Shown one piece after another: positions 37,319 through 45,411 of a stretch of DNA of 64,000 bases. The translations under genes were made by a program, and so were the position numbers. The stretch comes from Mycobacterium sp. 1274761.0 (GTDB lineage Bacteria; Actinomycetota; Actinomycetes; Mycobacteriales; Mycobacteriaceae), in the NCBI RefSeq assembly GCF_001668615.1, contig NZ_LZMC01000112.1, forward strand, positions 56,945 through 120,944, read 5' to 3'. The notes beneath the pieces are model-generated. The model saw only the letters and a program-made list of their open reading frames with translations. It was not told the origin of the DNA and searched no databases. The number at the start of each line of letters is the position of its first letter. Positions within the stretch are counted from its first letter, which is position 1.

Positions 37319-38716
37319 ATGAGACGCACCCCTCGCGCCTTCGCGATTCCGGTGGCCGTCGGCGTGTTGCTGGGAACTGCGATCCCGACGACCTCGGGGA
37401 TCGCCGGCGCAGAGCCGGTGAGCCCGGACTCCGTCGGTTCGCTCGTCGCCGCGATCGCCAACGTCAACCAAAAGCTGCAGGACCTCGGCGCGTCGGTGCA
37501 GGCTCAGCAGGAGAGCGTCAACAAGGCCATCGTCGAGGTGCAGAACGCGCGTGACAACGCCGCGGCCGCACAACAGGAGGTCGACGCGAGCGCGCGCGCG
37601 GTTCATGACGCGGACGCCGCGATCACCGCGGCGCAGAAGCGGTTCGACACCTTCGCGGCGTCGACATATGTCAACGGCCCGTCGAGCTCGTATCTGACGG
37701 CGGCCGACCCTGCCGACATGATCGACACCGCCTCCGCCGGCCAGACGCTGGCCGCCAGCGCACAGCAGGTCGTCGCCGATCTGCAGCGTGCGCGCACCGA
37801 GCAGGTCAACAAGGAGTCCGCGGCGAGGCTGGCCAAGCAGAAGGCCGATCAGGCCGCCGTCGACGCCCAGTCCAGCCAGGACGCCGCGGTGGAGGCGCTG
37901 AAGTCGGCTCAGCAGACGTTCAAGGACCAGCAGGGTCAGCTCAGCGAGCTGACTGCGCAGCGCAACGCCGCCCAGGCCAAGCTCGCCGAGGCCCGCACCT
38001 GGTCGGCGTCAGCCAGTTCTCAGCCGAAACCGGCTGCCCCACAAGCGAACTCGTCGAGCAACTGGGACCGTGTGCCGGGAGCGCCTGCGCCTGCGGGGGC
38101 CAACTGGGACACCAGCCTGTGGGACCCCACCCTGCCCGCCATCCCCAGCGCGTTCGTCAGCGGCGATCCGATCGCGATCATCAACACAGTGCTCGGCATC
38201 TCGTCGACGTCGGCGCAATACACCGCCGACATGGGCCGCAATTTCCTGCGCAAGATGGGCATTCTGCCCACGCCGAGCGGTTACACCAACGGCGCCATCC
38301 CGCGTGTCTACGGTAGACAGGCCTCCGAGTACGTGATTCAGCGTGCGATGTCCCAAATCGGTGTGCCGTACTCGTGGGGCGGGGGAAACGCCGCCGGGAA
38401 GAGCGTTGGTATCGACTCTGGTTCCAACACGGTCGGTTTCGACTGTTCGGGTCTCATCCTGTACGCCTTCGCCGGGGTGGGCATCAAACTGCCGCACTAC
38501 TCGGGCGCCCAGTACGACATGGGCCGCAAGATCCCGTCATCGCAGATGCGCCGCGGTGACGTGATCTTCTATGGCCCCGGCGGCAGTCAGCACGTGACGC
38601 TGTATCTCGGCAACGGCCAGATGCTGGAGGCGCCGTACACCGGTTCACACGTGAAGGTTTCGCCCGTGCGAACCAGCGGCATGACGCCTTACGTCGTCCG
38701 GTACATCGAGTTCTGA
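37319..38716 (+). CDS. ripA: Peptidoglycan endopeptidase RipA (NlpC/P60)
   Basis: Secreted D,L-endopeptidase of 465 residues that cleaves peptidoglycan stem peptides at the septum. A signal peptide is visible (MRRTPRAFAIPVAVGVLL...TSGIAGAEP). A long coiled-coil inhibitory region covers residues about 40-235, rich in Ala, Gln and Asp. A Pro-rich linker follows, then the catalytic NlpC/P60 domain with Cys in GFDCSGL and His in GSQHVTLYLG. The longer frame from 37280 was rejected: the ATG at 37319 begins the signal peptide and has GAGGAG 11 bases upstream. Its TGA shares a base with the ripB ATG. The 204-bp leader region (37115-37318) contains repeated GTGAC motifs, but I cannot assign a regulator. 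Confidence 0.96.
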   Translation: MRRTPRAFAIPVAVGVLLGTAIPTTSGIAGAEPVSPDSVGSLVAAIANVNQKLQDLGASVQAQQESVNKAIVEVQNARDNAAAAQQEVDASARAVHDADAAITAAQKRFDTFAASTYVNGPSSSYLTAADPADMIDTASAGQTLAASAQQVVADLQRARTEQVNKESAARLAKQKADQAAVDAQSSQDAAVEALKSAQQTFKDQQGQLSELTAQRNAAQAKLAEARTWSASASSQPKPAAPQANSSSNWDRVPGAPAPAGANWDTSLWDPTLPAIPSAFVSGDPIAIINTVLGISSTSAQYTADMGRNFLRKMGILPTPSGYTNGAIPRVYGRQASEYVIQRAMSQIGVPYSWGGGNAAGKSVGIDSGSNTVGFDCSGLILYAFAGVGIKLPHYSGAQYDMGRKIPSSQMRRGDVIFYGPGGSQHVTLYLGNGQMLEAPYTGSHVKVSPVRTSGMTPYVVRYIEF

Positions 38717-39444
38717 TGCGAGTGGTTTCCTTGAAATTGTTGCGCCACAACCGAATCAACTACACCCGGATTGTCCTGCCGGTCCTCGCCGCGGTGGTGA
38801 CCGCCCTGGGCCTTTCGCTGCCCGCCGCGGCCGCACCGGACGACGGGCAGTGGGATCCGACGCTGCCGAAGGTCTTCAGCGCGGGGGCTCCCGGCGATCC
38901 GGTGGCCATCGCGAACGCCTCGTTCGAAGTGAGCCAGCTCGCTCTCACCACCACCCAAAACCTCGGACAGCAGTTCCTTCAGAGCATCGGGCTGGGCGGC
39001 AACAAGAGCCAGGGCGCCATGCCCGGGGGCCGGGTCCGTGGGCCGCAAGCGATCGAGTACGCGATTCGTCGCGGCGGATCGCAGATGGGAGTGCCGTATT
39101 CATGGGGAGGCGGCACTCTCACCGGCCCCGGACCCGGTGTCGACGGTGACGAGGGCAAGATCGGCTTCGACTGTTCGGGGTTGACCCGCTACATGTTCGC
39201 CGGCGTCGGTGTGCCGATCCCGAGGTTCTCCGGCGACCAGTACAAGACAGGTCGCCAGGTGCCGGTGGCTCAGGCCAAGCGCGGGGACCTCATCTTCTGG
39301 GGCCCTGGCGGAAGCCAGCACGTCGCGATGTACCTCGGCAACGGCCGGATGCTCGAGGCGTCGGGCAGCGCGGGCAAGGTGACGGTCAGCCCCGTGCGGA
39401 CCGCCGGATTGCAGCCGTTCGCCGCGCGGATTATCGAATCCTGA
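38716..39444 (+). CDS. ripB: Peptidoglycan endopeptidase RipB (NlpC/P60)
   Basis: Short paralogue of RipA (242 residues) that lacks the coiled-coil autoinhibitory region. It has an N-terminal signal or anchor segment (IVLPVLAAVVTALGLSLPAAAA) and the same NlpC/P60 domain: SQMGVPYSWGGG, GFDCSGLTRY (Cys) and GSQHVAMYLGNG (His). The ATG overlaps the last base of the ripA stop, so the two hydrolases are translated from one message. Equivalent to Rv1478. Confidence 0.95.
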   Translation: MRVVSLKLLRHNRINYTRIVLPVLAAVVTALGLSLPAAAAPDDGQWDPTLPKVFSAGAPGDPVAIANASFEVSQLALTTTQNLGQQFLQSIGLGGNKSQGAMPGGRVRGPQAIEYAIRRGGSQMGVPYSWGGGTLTGPGPGVDGDEGKIGFDCSGLTRYMFAGVGVPIPRFSGDQYKTGRQVPVAQAKRGDLIFWGPGGSQHVAMYLGNGRMLEASGSAGKVTVSPVRTAGLQPFAARIIES

Positions 39445-39456
39445 GACAGCCCTGAG

Positions 39457-39474
39457 GGGACACTGAACTGTCCC
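39457..39474 (+). terminator. Hairpin downstream of ripB
   Basis: GGGACA-CTGAAC-TGTCCC forms a perfect 6-bp stem with a 6-base loop, 13 bases after the ripB stop and before moxR1. It has no T tract, so it may be a factor-independent hairpin of the mycobacterial type or an RNA-stability element. Confidence 0.35.
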
Positions 39475-39580
39475 GGGCCACGTCGACGGATTTCGTAGTG
39501 CCTGGAATAGTTGACGGCGGGCACCCGGCCCGCGGCGCACGACCTGCGTCTTTACTTCAGAACAACCAAGAGGATCGTCG

Positions 39581-40702
39581 ATGACGTCAGCAGGTGGGCC
39601 GCAAGGCCCGGCGCAGGGTTACCCCCCTAACACTCACGCTGCTTCGCCGCCGCCCGCGAACTCCGGTGGCCTGCAAGGCGAGGTGCACACGCTGGAACGC
39701 GCCATCTTCGAGGTCAAGCGCATCATCGTTGGCCAGGACCAACTGGTGGAGCGCATGCTCGTCGGCCTGCTGGCGAAAGGACACGTGCTGCTGGAAGGCG
39801 TGCCGGGTGTGGCCAAGACGCTGGCCGTGGAAACCTTTGCCAAGGTGGTCGGCGGCACGTTCGCCCGTATCCAGTTCACCCCCGACCTGGTGCCCACCGA
39901 CATCATCGGTACCCGGATCTACCGACAGGGCAAGGAGGAGTTCGACATCGAGCTCGGCCCGGTCGTGGTCAACTTTCTGCTCGCGGACGAGATCAACCGA
40001 GCGCCGGCCAAGGTGCAATCCGCGCTGCTGGAGGTCATGGCCGAGCGCAAGATCTCCATCGGCGGCAAGACCTTCCCGCTACCCGCGCCGTTCCTGGTGA
40101 TGGCGACCCAGAACCCGATCGAGCAGGAAGGCGTCTATGCGCTGCCGGAGGCGCAGCGCGACCGCTTCCTGTTCAAGCTCAACATCGACTACCCCTCGCC
40201 AGAGGAAGAGCGCGAGATCATCTACCGGATGGGCGTCAAGCCGCCGGAGCCCAAGCAGGTGCTCGCCCCCGGCGACCTGCTGCGCTTGCAGGACGTGGCG
40301 GCGAACACGTTCGTCCACCACGCACTCGTCGACTACGTCGTGCGGGTCGTCACCGCCACCCGCACCCCGGAGAAGTTCGGCATGCCCGACGCCAGGGCGT
40401 GGATCGCCTACGGCGCCTCGCCCCGCGCGTCGCTCGGCATCATCGCCGCTGCCCGGGCACTGGCCCTGGTGCGGGGGCGTGACTACGTCGTACCGCAGGA
40501 CGTCGTCGAGGTAATCCCCGACGTGCTGCGCCACCGCCTAGTGCTGACCTATGACGCGCTCGCCGACGAGATCTCCGCAGAGACGGTGATCAACCGCATC
40601 CTGCAGACCGTGGCGCTGCCGCAAGTGAATGCCATTCCGCAGCAAGGTCATTCGGTGCCGCCCGTCGTGCCCGCCGCAGCGGGGGCGGCCAGCGGTCGGT
40701 GA
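39581..40702 (+). CDS. moxR1: MoxR-family AAA+ ATPase MoxR1
   Basis: AAA+ ATPase of 373 residues, proposed chaperone for metal-cofactor or membrane-complex assembly. Walker A is degenerate in the MoxR manner (LLEGVPGVAKTLAVE), Walker B is LLADEINRAP, sensor 1 is FLVMATQNPIEQEG, and FYLPEAQ-type residues are present (YALPEAQRDRF). The N-terminus is Pro/Gly/Ala-rich and low-complexity, as is the tail. AAGAGG lies before the ATG. The gene overlaps the next (GTGA) and forms an operon with the DUF58 and two VWA genes, the usual MoxR-DUF58-VWA set (Rv1479-Rv1481). Confidence 0.94.
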   Translation: MTSAGGPQGPAQGYPPNTHAASPPPANSGGLQGEVHTLERAIFEVKRIIVGQDQLVERMLVGLLAKGHVLLEGVPGVAKTLAVETFAKVVGGTFARIQFTPDLVPTDIIGTRIYRQGKEEFDIELGPVVVNFLLADEINRAPAKVQSALLEVMAERKISIGGKTFPLPAPFLVMATQNPIEQEGVYALPEAQRDRFLFKLNIDYPSPEEEREIIYRMGVKPPEPKQVLAPGDLLRLQDVAANTFVHHALVDYVVRVVTATRTPEKFGMPDARAWIAYGASPRASLGIIAAARALALVRGRDYVVPQDVVEVIPDVLRHRLVLTYDALADEISAETVINRILQTVALPQVNAIPQQGHSVPPVVPAAAGAASGR

Positions 40703-41643
40703 CCACCTCAGGACGCAACGTCGATCTGCCGTCGCTGAAGCGAGGGGAGATCCGTGACCCTGCCCTGACGGCGGCGCTGCGCAAGCTGGAACTGACCGTG
40801 CGCCGCAAGCTCGACGGCGTGCTGCACGGCGACCACCTCGGCCTGCTGCCCGGCCCGGGATCCGAGCCGGGGGAGTCGCGGCTGTACCAGCCCGGTGACG
40901 ACGTGCGCCGGATGGACTGGTCGGTCACCGCGCGCACCACGCACCCGCACGTCCGCCAGATGATCGCGGACCGGGAACTCGAGACCTGGCTGGTGGTCGA
41001 CATGTCGGCCAGCCTCGACTTCGGCACCACCGGCTGTGAAAAGCGTGATCTCGCGGTCGCGGCGGCCGCGGCCATAACGTTCCTCAACAGCGGCGGGGGT
41101 AACCGTATCGGCGCGATCATCGCCAACGGCGACTCGATGCGGCGGGTACCCGCGCTGTCGGGCCGCATGCACGAACAGGAGATGCTGCGCACCATCGCGA
41201 CCATGCCCAAGGCGCCGCCCGGCGTGCGGGGCAACCTGGCCGCCGCGATCGATGCGTTGCGGCGGCCCGAACGACGCCGGGGGATGGCGGTGATCATCAG
41301 CGACTTCCTCGGCCCGATCAACTGGATGCGTCCGCTGCGCGCCATCGCCGGTCGGCACGAGGTACTCGGCATCGAGGTCATCGATCCGCGCGACGTCGAA
41401 CTGCCGCCCGTCGGCGATGTGATCCTGCAGGACACCGAATCCGGCGTCACGCGCGAGTTCACCATCGACGAACAACTGCGTTCGGACTTCGAGAAGGCCG
41501 CGGCCGCGCATCGGGAAGAGGTGGCCCGCACTCTGCGCCGCTGTGACGCGCCGCTGCTGACGCTACGCACCGACCGGGACTGGATCGCCGACGTGGTCCG
41601 GTTCGTTGCCCAGCGCCGGCGGGGAGCGTTGGCGGGCCGATGA
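40699..41643 (+). CDS. DUF58 (VWA-like) protein, Rv1480-like
   Basis: Protein of 314 residues of the DUF58 family, usually partnered with MoxR ATPases. Characteristic segments are HGDHLGLLPGPGSEPGESRLYQPGDDVRRMDW (quoted in part: YQPGDDVRRMDW) and a VWA-like LVVDMSASLDFGT. No transmembrane helix or signal peptide is apparent. The GTG start overlaps the moxR1 stop by 4 bp, so the pair is translationally coupled. The role is unknown; the MoxR partnership suggests a client adaptor. Confidence 0.9.
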   Translation: MTTSGRNVDLPSLKRGEIRDPALTAALRKLELTVRRKLDGVLHGDHLGLLPGPGSEPGESRLYQPGDDVRRMDWSVTARTTHPHVRQMIADRELETWLVVDMSASLDFGTTGCEKRDLAVAAAAAITFLNSGGGNRIGAIIANGDSMRRVPALSGRMHEQEMLRTIATMPKAPPGVRGNLAAAIDALRRPERRRGMAVIISDFLGPINWMRPLRAIAGRHEVLGIEVIDPRDVELPPVGDVILQDTESGVTREFTIDEQLRSDFEKAAAAHREEVARTLRRCDAPLLTLRTDRDWIADVVRFVAQRRRGALAGR

Positions 41644-41702
41644 GTGCTTGCGCGAAGAGAAGATTGCTCAGCTCGTAAAACCATCGAAATGACAACTGCC
41701 AC

Positions 41703-42710
41703 ATGACTTTACCGTTGCTCGGGCCGATGACGTTGTCGGGATTCGAACACGCTTGGTTTTTCCTGTTTCTCTTCGTGGTCGCCGCCATAGCGGTGCTCTA
41801 CATCGTCGTTCAGCTGGGCCGGCAACGACGGATGTTGCGCTTTGCGAATATGGAGTTGCTGGAAAGCGTTGCGCCGAAACGGCCTACGCGCTGGCGACAC
41901 CTGCCCGCGATCCTGCTCGTCATCTCGCTGCTGTTCTTCACCGTCGCGATGGCAGGACCGACCCACGACGTGCGCATCCCGCGTAACCGCGCCGTGGTCA
42001 TGCTGGTGATTGACGTGTCACAGTCCATGCGCGCCACCGACGTGTCACCCAACCGGCTGGCCGCCGCGCAGGAGGCGTCCAAGCAGTTCGCCGACGAGCT
42101 CACCCCGGGCATCAACCTCGGGCTGATCGCCTACGCGGGGACCGCCACCGTGCTGGTGTCGCCGACCACCAACCGGGAGGCGACGAAGAACGCGATCGAC
42201 AAGCTGCAGTTGGCCGACCGCACCGCGACCGGTGAGGGCATCTTCACCGCTCTACAGGCCATCGCCACCGTCGGAGCGGTGATCGGCGGAGGCGACGAGC
42301 CGCCGCCGGCCCGCATCGTGTTGTTCTCCGACGGCAAGGAGACGGTGCCGTCCAACCCGGACAACCCGAAGGGTGCCTACACCGCGGCGCGCACCGCAAA
42401 GGACCAGGGCGTGCCGATCTCGACCATCTCCTTCGGCACGCCCTACGGCTACGTCGAGATCAACGACCAACGCCAGCCCGTGCCTGTCGACGACGACATG
42501 CTGCGCAGGATCGCCGATCTCTCCGGCGGGGAGGCGTACACCGCGTCCAGCCTGGATCAGCTGCGCGAGGTCTATTCGAACCTGCAGCAGCAGATCGGTT
42601 ACGAGACCATCAAGGGTGACGCCAGCGCGGGCTGGCTGCGGCTGGGCGCTGTCATCCTGGCCCTGGCGGCCCTGGCGGCCATGCTGCTCAACCGCCGGCT
42701 ACCCAACTAG
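41703..42710 (+). CDS. VWA-domain membrane protein (BatA-like), first tandem copy
   Basis: Membrane protein of 335 residues. Two N-terminal helices (HAWFFLFLFVVAAIAVLYIVV and LPAILLVISLLFFTVAMAG), an extracytoplasmic or cytoplasmic von Willebrand A domain with a complete MIDAS (VIDVSQSM, DxSxS), and a C-terminal helix (LGAVILALAALAAMLLN) ending RRLPN. It corresponds to Rv1481. It follows the DUF58 gene by 59 bp. The next gene is a second copy of exactly the same length. The family is expected to act with MoxR1. Confidence 0.92.
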   Translation: MTLPLLGPMTLSGFEHAWFFLFLFVVAAIAVLYIVVQLGRQRRMLRFANMELLESVAPKRPTRWRHLPAILLVISLLFFTVAMAGPTHDVRIPRNRAVVMLVIDVSQSMRATDVSPNRLAAAQEASKQFADELTPGINLGLIAYAGTATVLVSPTTNREATKNAIDKLQLADRTATGEGIFTALQAIATVGAVIGGGDEPPPARIVLFSDGKETVPSNPDNPKGAYTAARTAKDQGVPISTISFGTPYGYVEINDQRQPVPVDDDMLRRIADLSGGEAYTASSLDQLREVYSNLQQQIGYETIKGDASAGWLRLGAVILALAALAAMLLNRRLPN

Positions 42711-42732
42711 CAATGGAAATGGTAAGCAGCAC

Positions 42733-43740
42733 ATGACGTTACCGATGCTCGGCGCGATGACACTCACGGGCTTCGACCATGCCTGGGCTTTTCTGTTCCT
42801 GTTGGTGGTGCTGAGCCTGATCGGGCTCTACGTCGCCACGCAGATCGCGCGGCGCAGGCGGCTGACGCGGTTCGCCAACACGGAGTTGCTCGAAAGCGTT
42901 GCACCGCAACGCCCGTCGCGGTGGCGGCATCTGGCGACTGTCCTTCTGATGCTGTCGCTGGTGCTGTTCACCATCGCGATGGCCGGACCCACCCATGACG
43001 TCCGCATTCCCCGCAACCGGGCCGTGGTGATGTTGGTGATCGACGTGTCGCAGTCGATGCGCGCCACCGACGTTTCACCCAACCGGCTGGCCGCTACGCA
43101 GGAGGCCGCCAAGGCGTTCGTCGATCAGATGACACCGGGGGTCAACCTCGGGCTGATCTCCTATGCCGGGGCGGCCACCGTGTTGGTGTCGCCGACGACC
43201 AACCGCGACGCCTCCAAGAACGCGATCGACAAGCTGCAGGTGGCCGACCGCACCGCGACGGGGGAGGCCATCTTCACCGCGTTGCAGTCGATCTCCACCG
43301 TCGGAGCCGTGATCGGTGGGGGTGACACGCCGCCGCCGGCGCGCATCGTGCTTATGAGCGACGGCAAGGAGACCGTGCCGCAGAACCCGGACAACCCCAA
43401 GGGCGCGTTCACCGCGGCGCGCACCGCCAAGGATCAGGGTGTGCCGATTTCCACGGTGTCGTTCGGCACTCCCAACGGCACCGTGGACATGAACGGTCAG
43501 CGCACGCCGGTGCCCGTCGACGACGAGATGCTCAAGAAGGTCGCCCAGCTCTCCGGTGGACAGTCCTACAGCGCATCGAGCGTGGACCAGCTCAAGGAGG
43601 TCTTCACCAACCTGCAGGAGCAGATTGGTTACGAGACGCAGAAGGGCGACGCCAGCACGGGCTGGCTACGGCTTGGTGCGTTGGTGGCGGCGCTGGCCGC
43701 CGTTGCGGCGCTGCTGATCAACCGCCGCCTGCCCAACTAA
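42733..43740 (+). CDS. VWA-domain membrane protein (BatA-like), second tandem copy
   Basis: Second 335-residue copy of the preceding gene, 22 bp downstream on the same strand. Topology and MIDAS (VIDVSQSM) are the same. Long stretches are identical, for example the segments from GPTHDVRIPRNRAVVM to DVSPNRLAA, with scattered changes such as GVNLGLISYAGAATV versus GINLGLIAYAGTATV. The ATG at 42733 was chosen because it aligns exactly with the first copy's start; the frame is open to 42373, which lies inside the first copy. Both copies look intact, so functional divergence or dosage is possible. Confidence 0.92.
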   Translation: MTLPMLGAMTLTGFDHAWAFLFLLVVLSLIGLYVATQIARRRRLTRFANTELLESVAPQRPSRWRHLATVLLMLSLVLFTIAMAGPTHDVRIPRNRAVVMLVIDVSQSMRATDVSPNRLAATQEAAKAFVDQMTPGVNLGLISYAGAATVLVSPTTNRDASKNAIDKLQVADRTATGEAIFTALQSISTVGAVIGGGDTPPPARIVLMSDGKETVPQNPDNPKGAFTAARTAKDQGVPISTVSFGTPNGTVDMNGQRTPVPVDDEMLKKVAQLSGGQSYSASSVDQLKEVFTNLQEQIGYETQKGDASTGWLRLGALVAALAAVAALLINRRLPN

Positions 43741-43770
43741 GGCGATTTCTTAAGAATGGTCGACACACGT

Positions 43771-43776
43771 TAAGTT
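43771..43776 (+). promoter_or_regulatory. Probable -10 of a leaderless fabG1-inhA promoter
   Basis: TAAGTT fits TAnnnT and lies 7 bases before the fabG1 ATG at 43784. That would put the transcription start at the A of the ATG. No Shine-Dalgarno sequence precedes the start codon. Confidence 0.45.
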
Positions 43777-43783
43777 GGCGGGC

Positions 43784-44575
43784 ATGACTGCGCACGCGAG
43801 GAGCAGCGAAGGCGAAGACACGACTGAAGCCGAGACTGCCGGCCAACCAGCGGGCGGTCGTCCGCCCTTCGTCTCCCGGTCAGTGCTGGTGACTGGTGGT
43901 AACCGCGGCATCGGCCTCGCCATCGCCCAGCGGCTGGCCGCCGACGGCCACAAGGTGGCCGCCACGCACCGCGGATCCGGTGTGCCCGAGGGGTTATTCG
44001 GCGTGGAGTGCGATATCACCGACACGGACGCCGTCGACCGCGCCTTCACCGAGGTCGAGGAGCATCAGGGTCCGGTCGAGGTGGTGGTGGCCAACGCCGG
44101 CCTCGCCGCCGATGCCTTCCTCATGCGGATGACCGTCGAGAAGTTCGAGAAGGTCATCGACGCGAACCTCACCGGAACGTTCCGGGTGGCCCAGCGCGCA
44201 TCGCGCAGCATGCAGCGCAACCGGTTCGGCAGGCTGATCTTCATCGGCTCGGTGTCGGGCATGTGGGGTGTGGGCAACCAGGCCAACTACGCGGCCTCCA
44301 AGGCCGGGCTGATCGGCATGGCCCGCTCGATCTCGCGGGAGTTGACGAAGGCGAACGTCACCGCCAACGTGGTGGCACCCGGCTACATCGACACCGACAT
44401 GACCCGCGCGCTCGACGAGCGGATCCAGGAGGGCGCACTCGGATTCGTGCCGGCCAAGCGGGTCGGCACCGCCGCCGAGGTCGCCGGCGTGGTCAGCTTC
44501 CTGGCGTCCGAGGACGCCAGCTATATTTCCGGCGCCGTGATCCCGGTCGACGGCGGCATGGGCATGGGCCATTAA
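43784..44575 (+). CDS. fabG1: 3-oxoacyl-ACP reductase FabG1 (MabA)
   Basis: NADPH-dependent ketoreductase of the FAS-II mycolic acid pathway, a short-chain dehydrogenase of 263 residues. It has the Rossmann motif LVTGGNRGIGLAI, catalytic Ser in FIGSVSG, Tyr and Lys in YAASKAG, and the C-terminus GGMGMGH as in M. tuberculosis MabA. The N-terminal extension (about 30 residues, acidic and Gly/Ala-rich) is longer than in M. tuberculosis. The ATG at 43784 is preferred to the in-frame TTG at 43775, which overlaps the likely -10 element. Operon with inhA and the ferrochelatase gene. Confidence 0.96.
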   Translation: MTAHARSSEGEDTTEAETAGQPAGGRPPFVSRSVLVTGGNRGIGLAIAQRLAADGHKVAATHRGSGVPEGLFGVECDITDTDAVDRAFTEVEEHQGPVEVVVANAGLAADAFLMRMTVEKFEKVIDANLTGTFRVAQRASRSMQRNRFGRLIFIGSVSGMWGVGNQANYAASKAGLIGMARSISRELTKANVTANVVAPGYIDTDMTRALDERIQEGALGFVPAKRVGTAAEVAGVVSFLASEDASYISGAVIPVDGGMGMGH

Positions 44576-44601
44576 TCCTCGATAGAGAGAAGGACTTTCA
44601 C

Positions 44602-45411
44602 ATGGCAGGTCTGCTCGAAGGCAAGCGCATCCTCGTCACGGGCATCATCACCGACTCGTCGATCGCGTTCCACATCGCCAAGGTGGCCCAGGAGTCCGGG
44701 GCCGAGCTGGTGCTCACGGGCTTCGACCGGATGAAATTGATCCAGCGCATCGCCGACCGGCTGCCGGAGAAGGCGCCGCTGCTCGAACTCGACGTCCAGA
44801 ACAACGAGCATTTGGACACCTTGGCCGACCGCATCACCGAGGTGATCGGTGAGGGCAACAGGCTCGACGGGGTGGTGCACTCGATCGGATTCATGCCGCA
44901 GACGGGAATGGGGATCAATCCGTTCTTCGACGCGCCGTACGAGGACGTCTCCAAGGGCATTCACATCTCGGCGTACTCCTACGCGTCGCTGGCCAAGGCG
45001 ACGCTGCCGATCATGAACACGGGCGGCTCGATCGTCGGCATGGACTTCGACCCGACCAGAGCGATGCCGGCTTACAACTGGATGACCGTCGCCAAGAGCG
45101 CGCTGGAATCGGTGAACCGCTTCGTCGCGCGCGAGGCAGGCCCGTTCGGTGTGCGGTCGAACCTCGTTGCCGCGGGCCCGATCCGCACGCTGGCCATGAG
45201 CGCGATCGTCGGTGGTGCGTTGGGCGCCGAGGCCGGCGACCAGATGCGGCTGCTCGAGGAGGGCTGGGACCAGCGTGCGCCCATCGGCTGGGACATGAAG
45301 GACCCGACGCCGGTCGCCAAGACGGTCTGCGCCCTGCTGTCGGACTGGCTGCCCGCCACCACAGGAACCGTGGTCTACGCCGACGGCGGCGCACACACTC
45401 AGCTTCTCTAA
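44602..45411 (+). CDS. inhA: Enoyl-ACP reductase InhA
   Basis: NADH-dependent enoyl-ACP reductase of FAS-II and the isoniazid-NAD adduct target; 269 residues, the same length as the M. tuberculosis enzyme. GIITDSSIAFH (NADH binding), HSIGFMPQ with Ser94 unchanged, and the catalytic Tyr158/Lys165 in AYNWMTVAKSA. AGAGAAGGA precedes the ATG, 26 bp after fabG1. Its stop codon shares its last A with the ATG of the ferrochelatase gene. No known resistance substitution is seen at the positions I could check (I21, S94). Confidence 0.97.
   Translation: MAGLLEGKRILVTGIITDSSIAFHIAKVAQESGAELVLTGFDRMKLIQRIADRLPEKAPLLELDVQNNEHLDTLADRITEVIGEGNRLDGVVHSIGFMPQTGMGINPFFDAPYEDVSKGIHISAYSYASLAKATLPIMNTGGSIVGMDFDPTRAMPAYNWMTVAKSALESVNRFVAREAGPFGVRSNLVAAGPIRTLAMSAIVGGALGAEAGDQMRLLEEGWDQRAPIGWDMKDPTPVAKTVCALLSDWLPATTGTVVYADGGAHTQLL

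Larger units (their letters stand above)
41703..43740 (+). repeat. Tandem gene duplication (two 1008-bp VWA genes)
   Basis: Units 41703-42710 and 42733-43740 have identical length and closely matching sequence through most of the VWA domain. They are separated by a 22-bp spacer. The divergence is spread over the genes, with many third-position changes, so the duplication is not recent. Confidence 0.85.
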
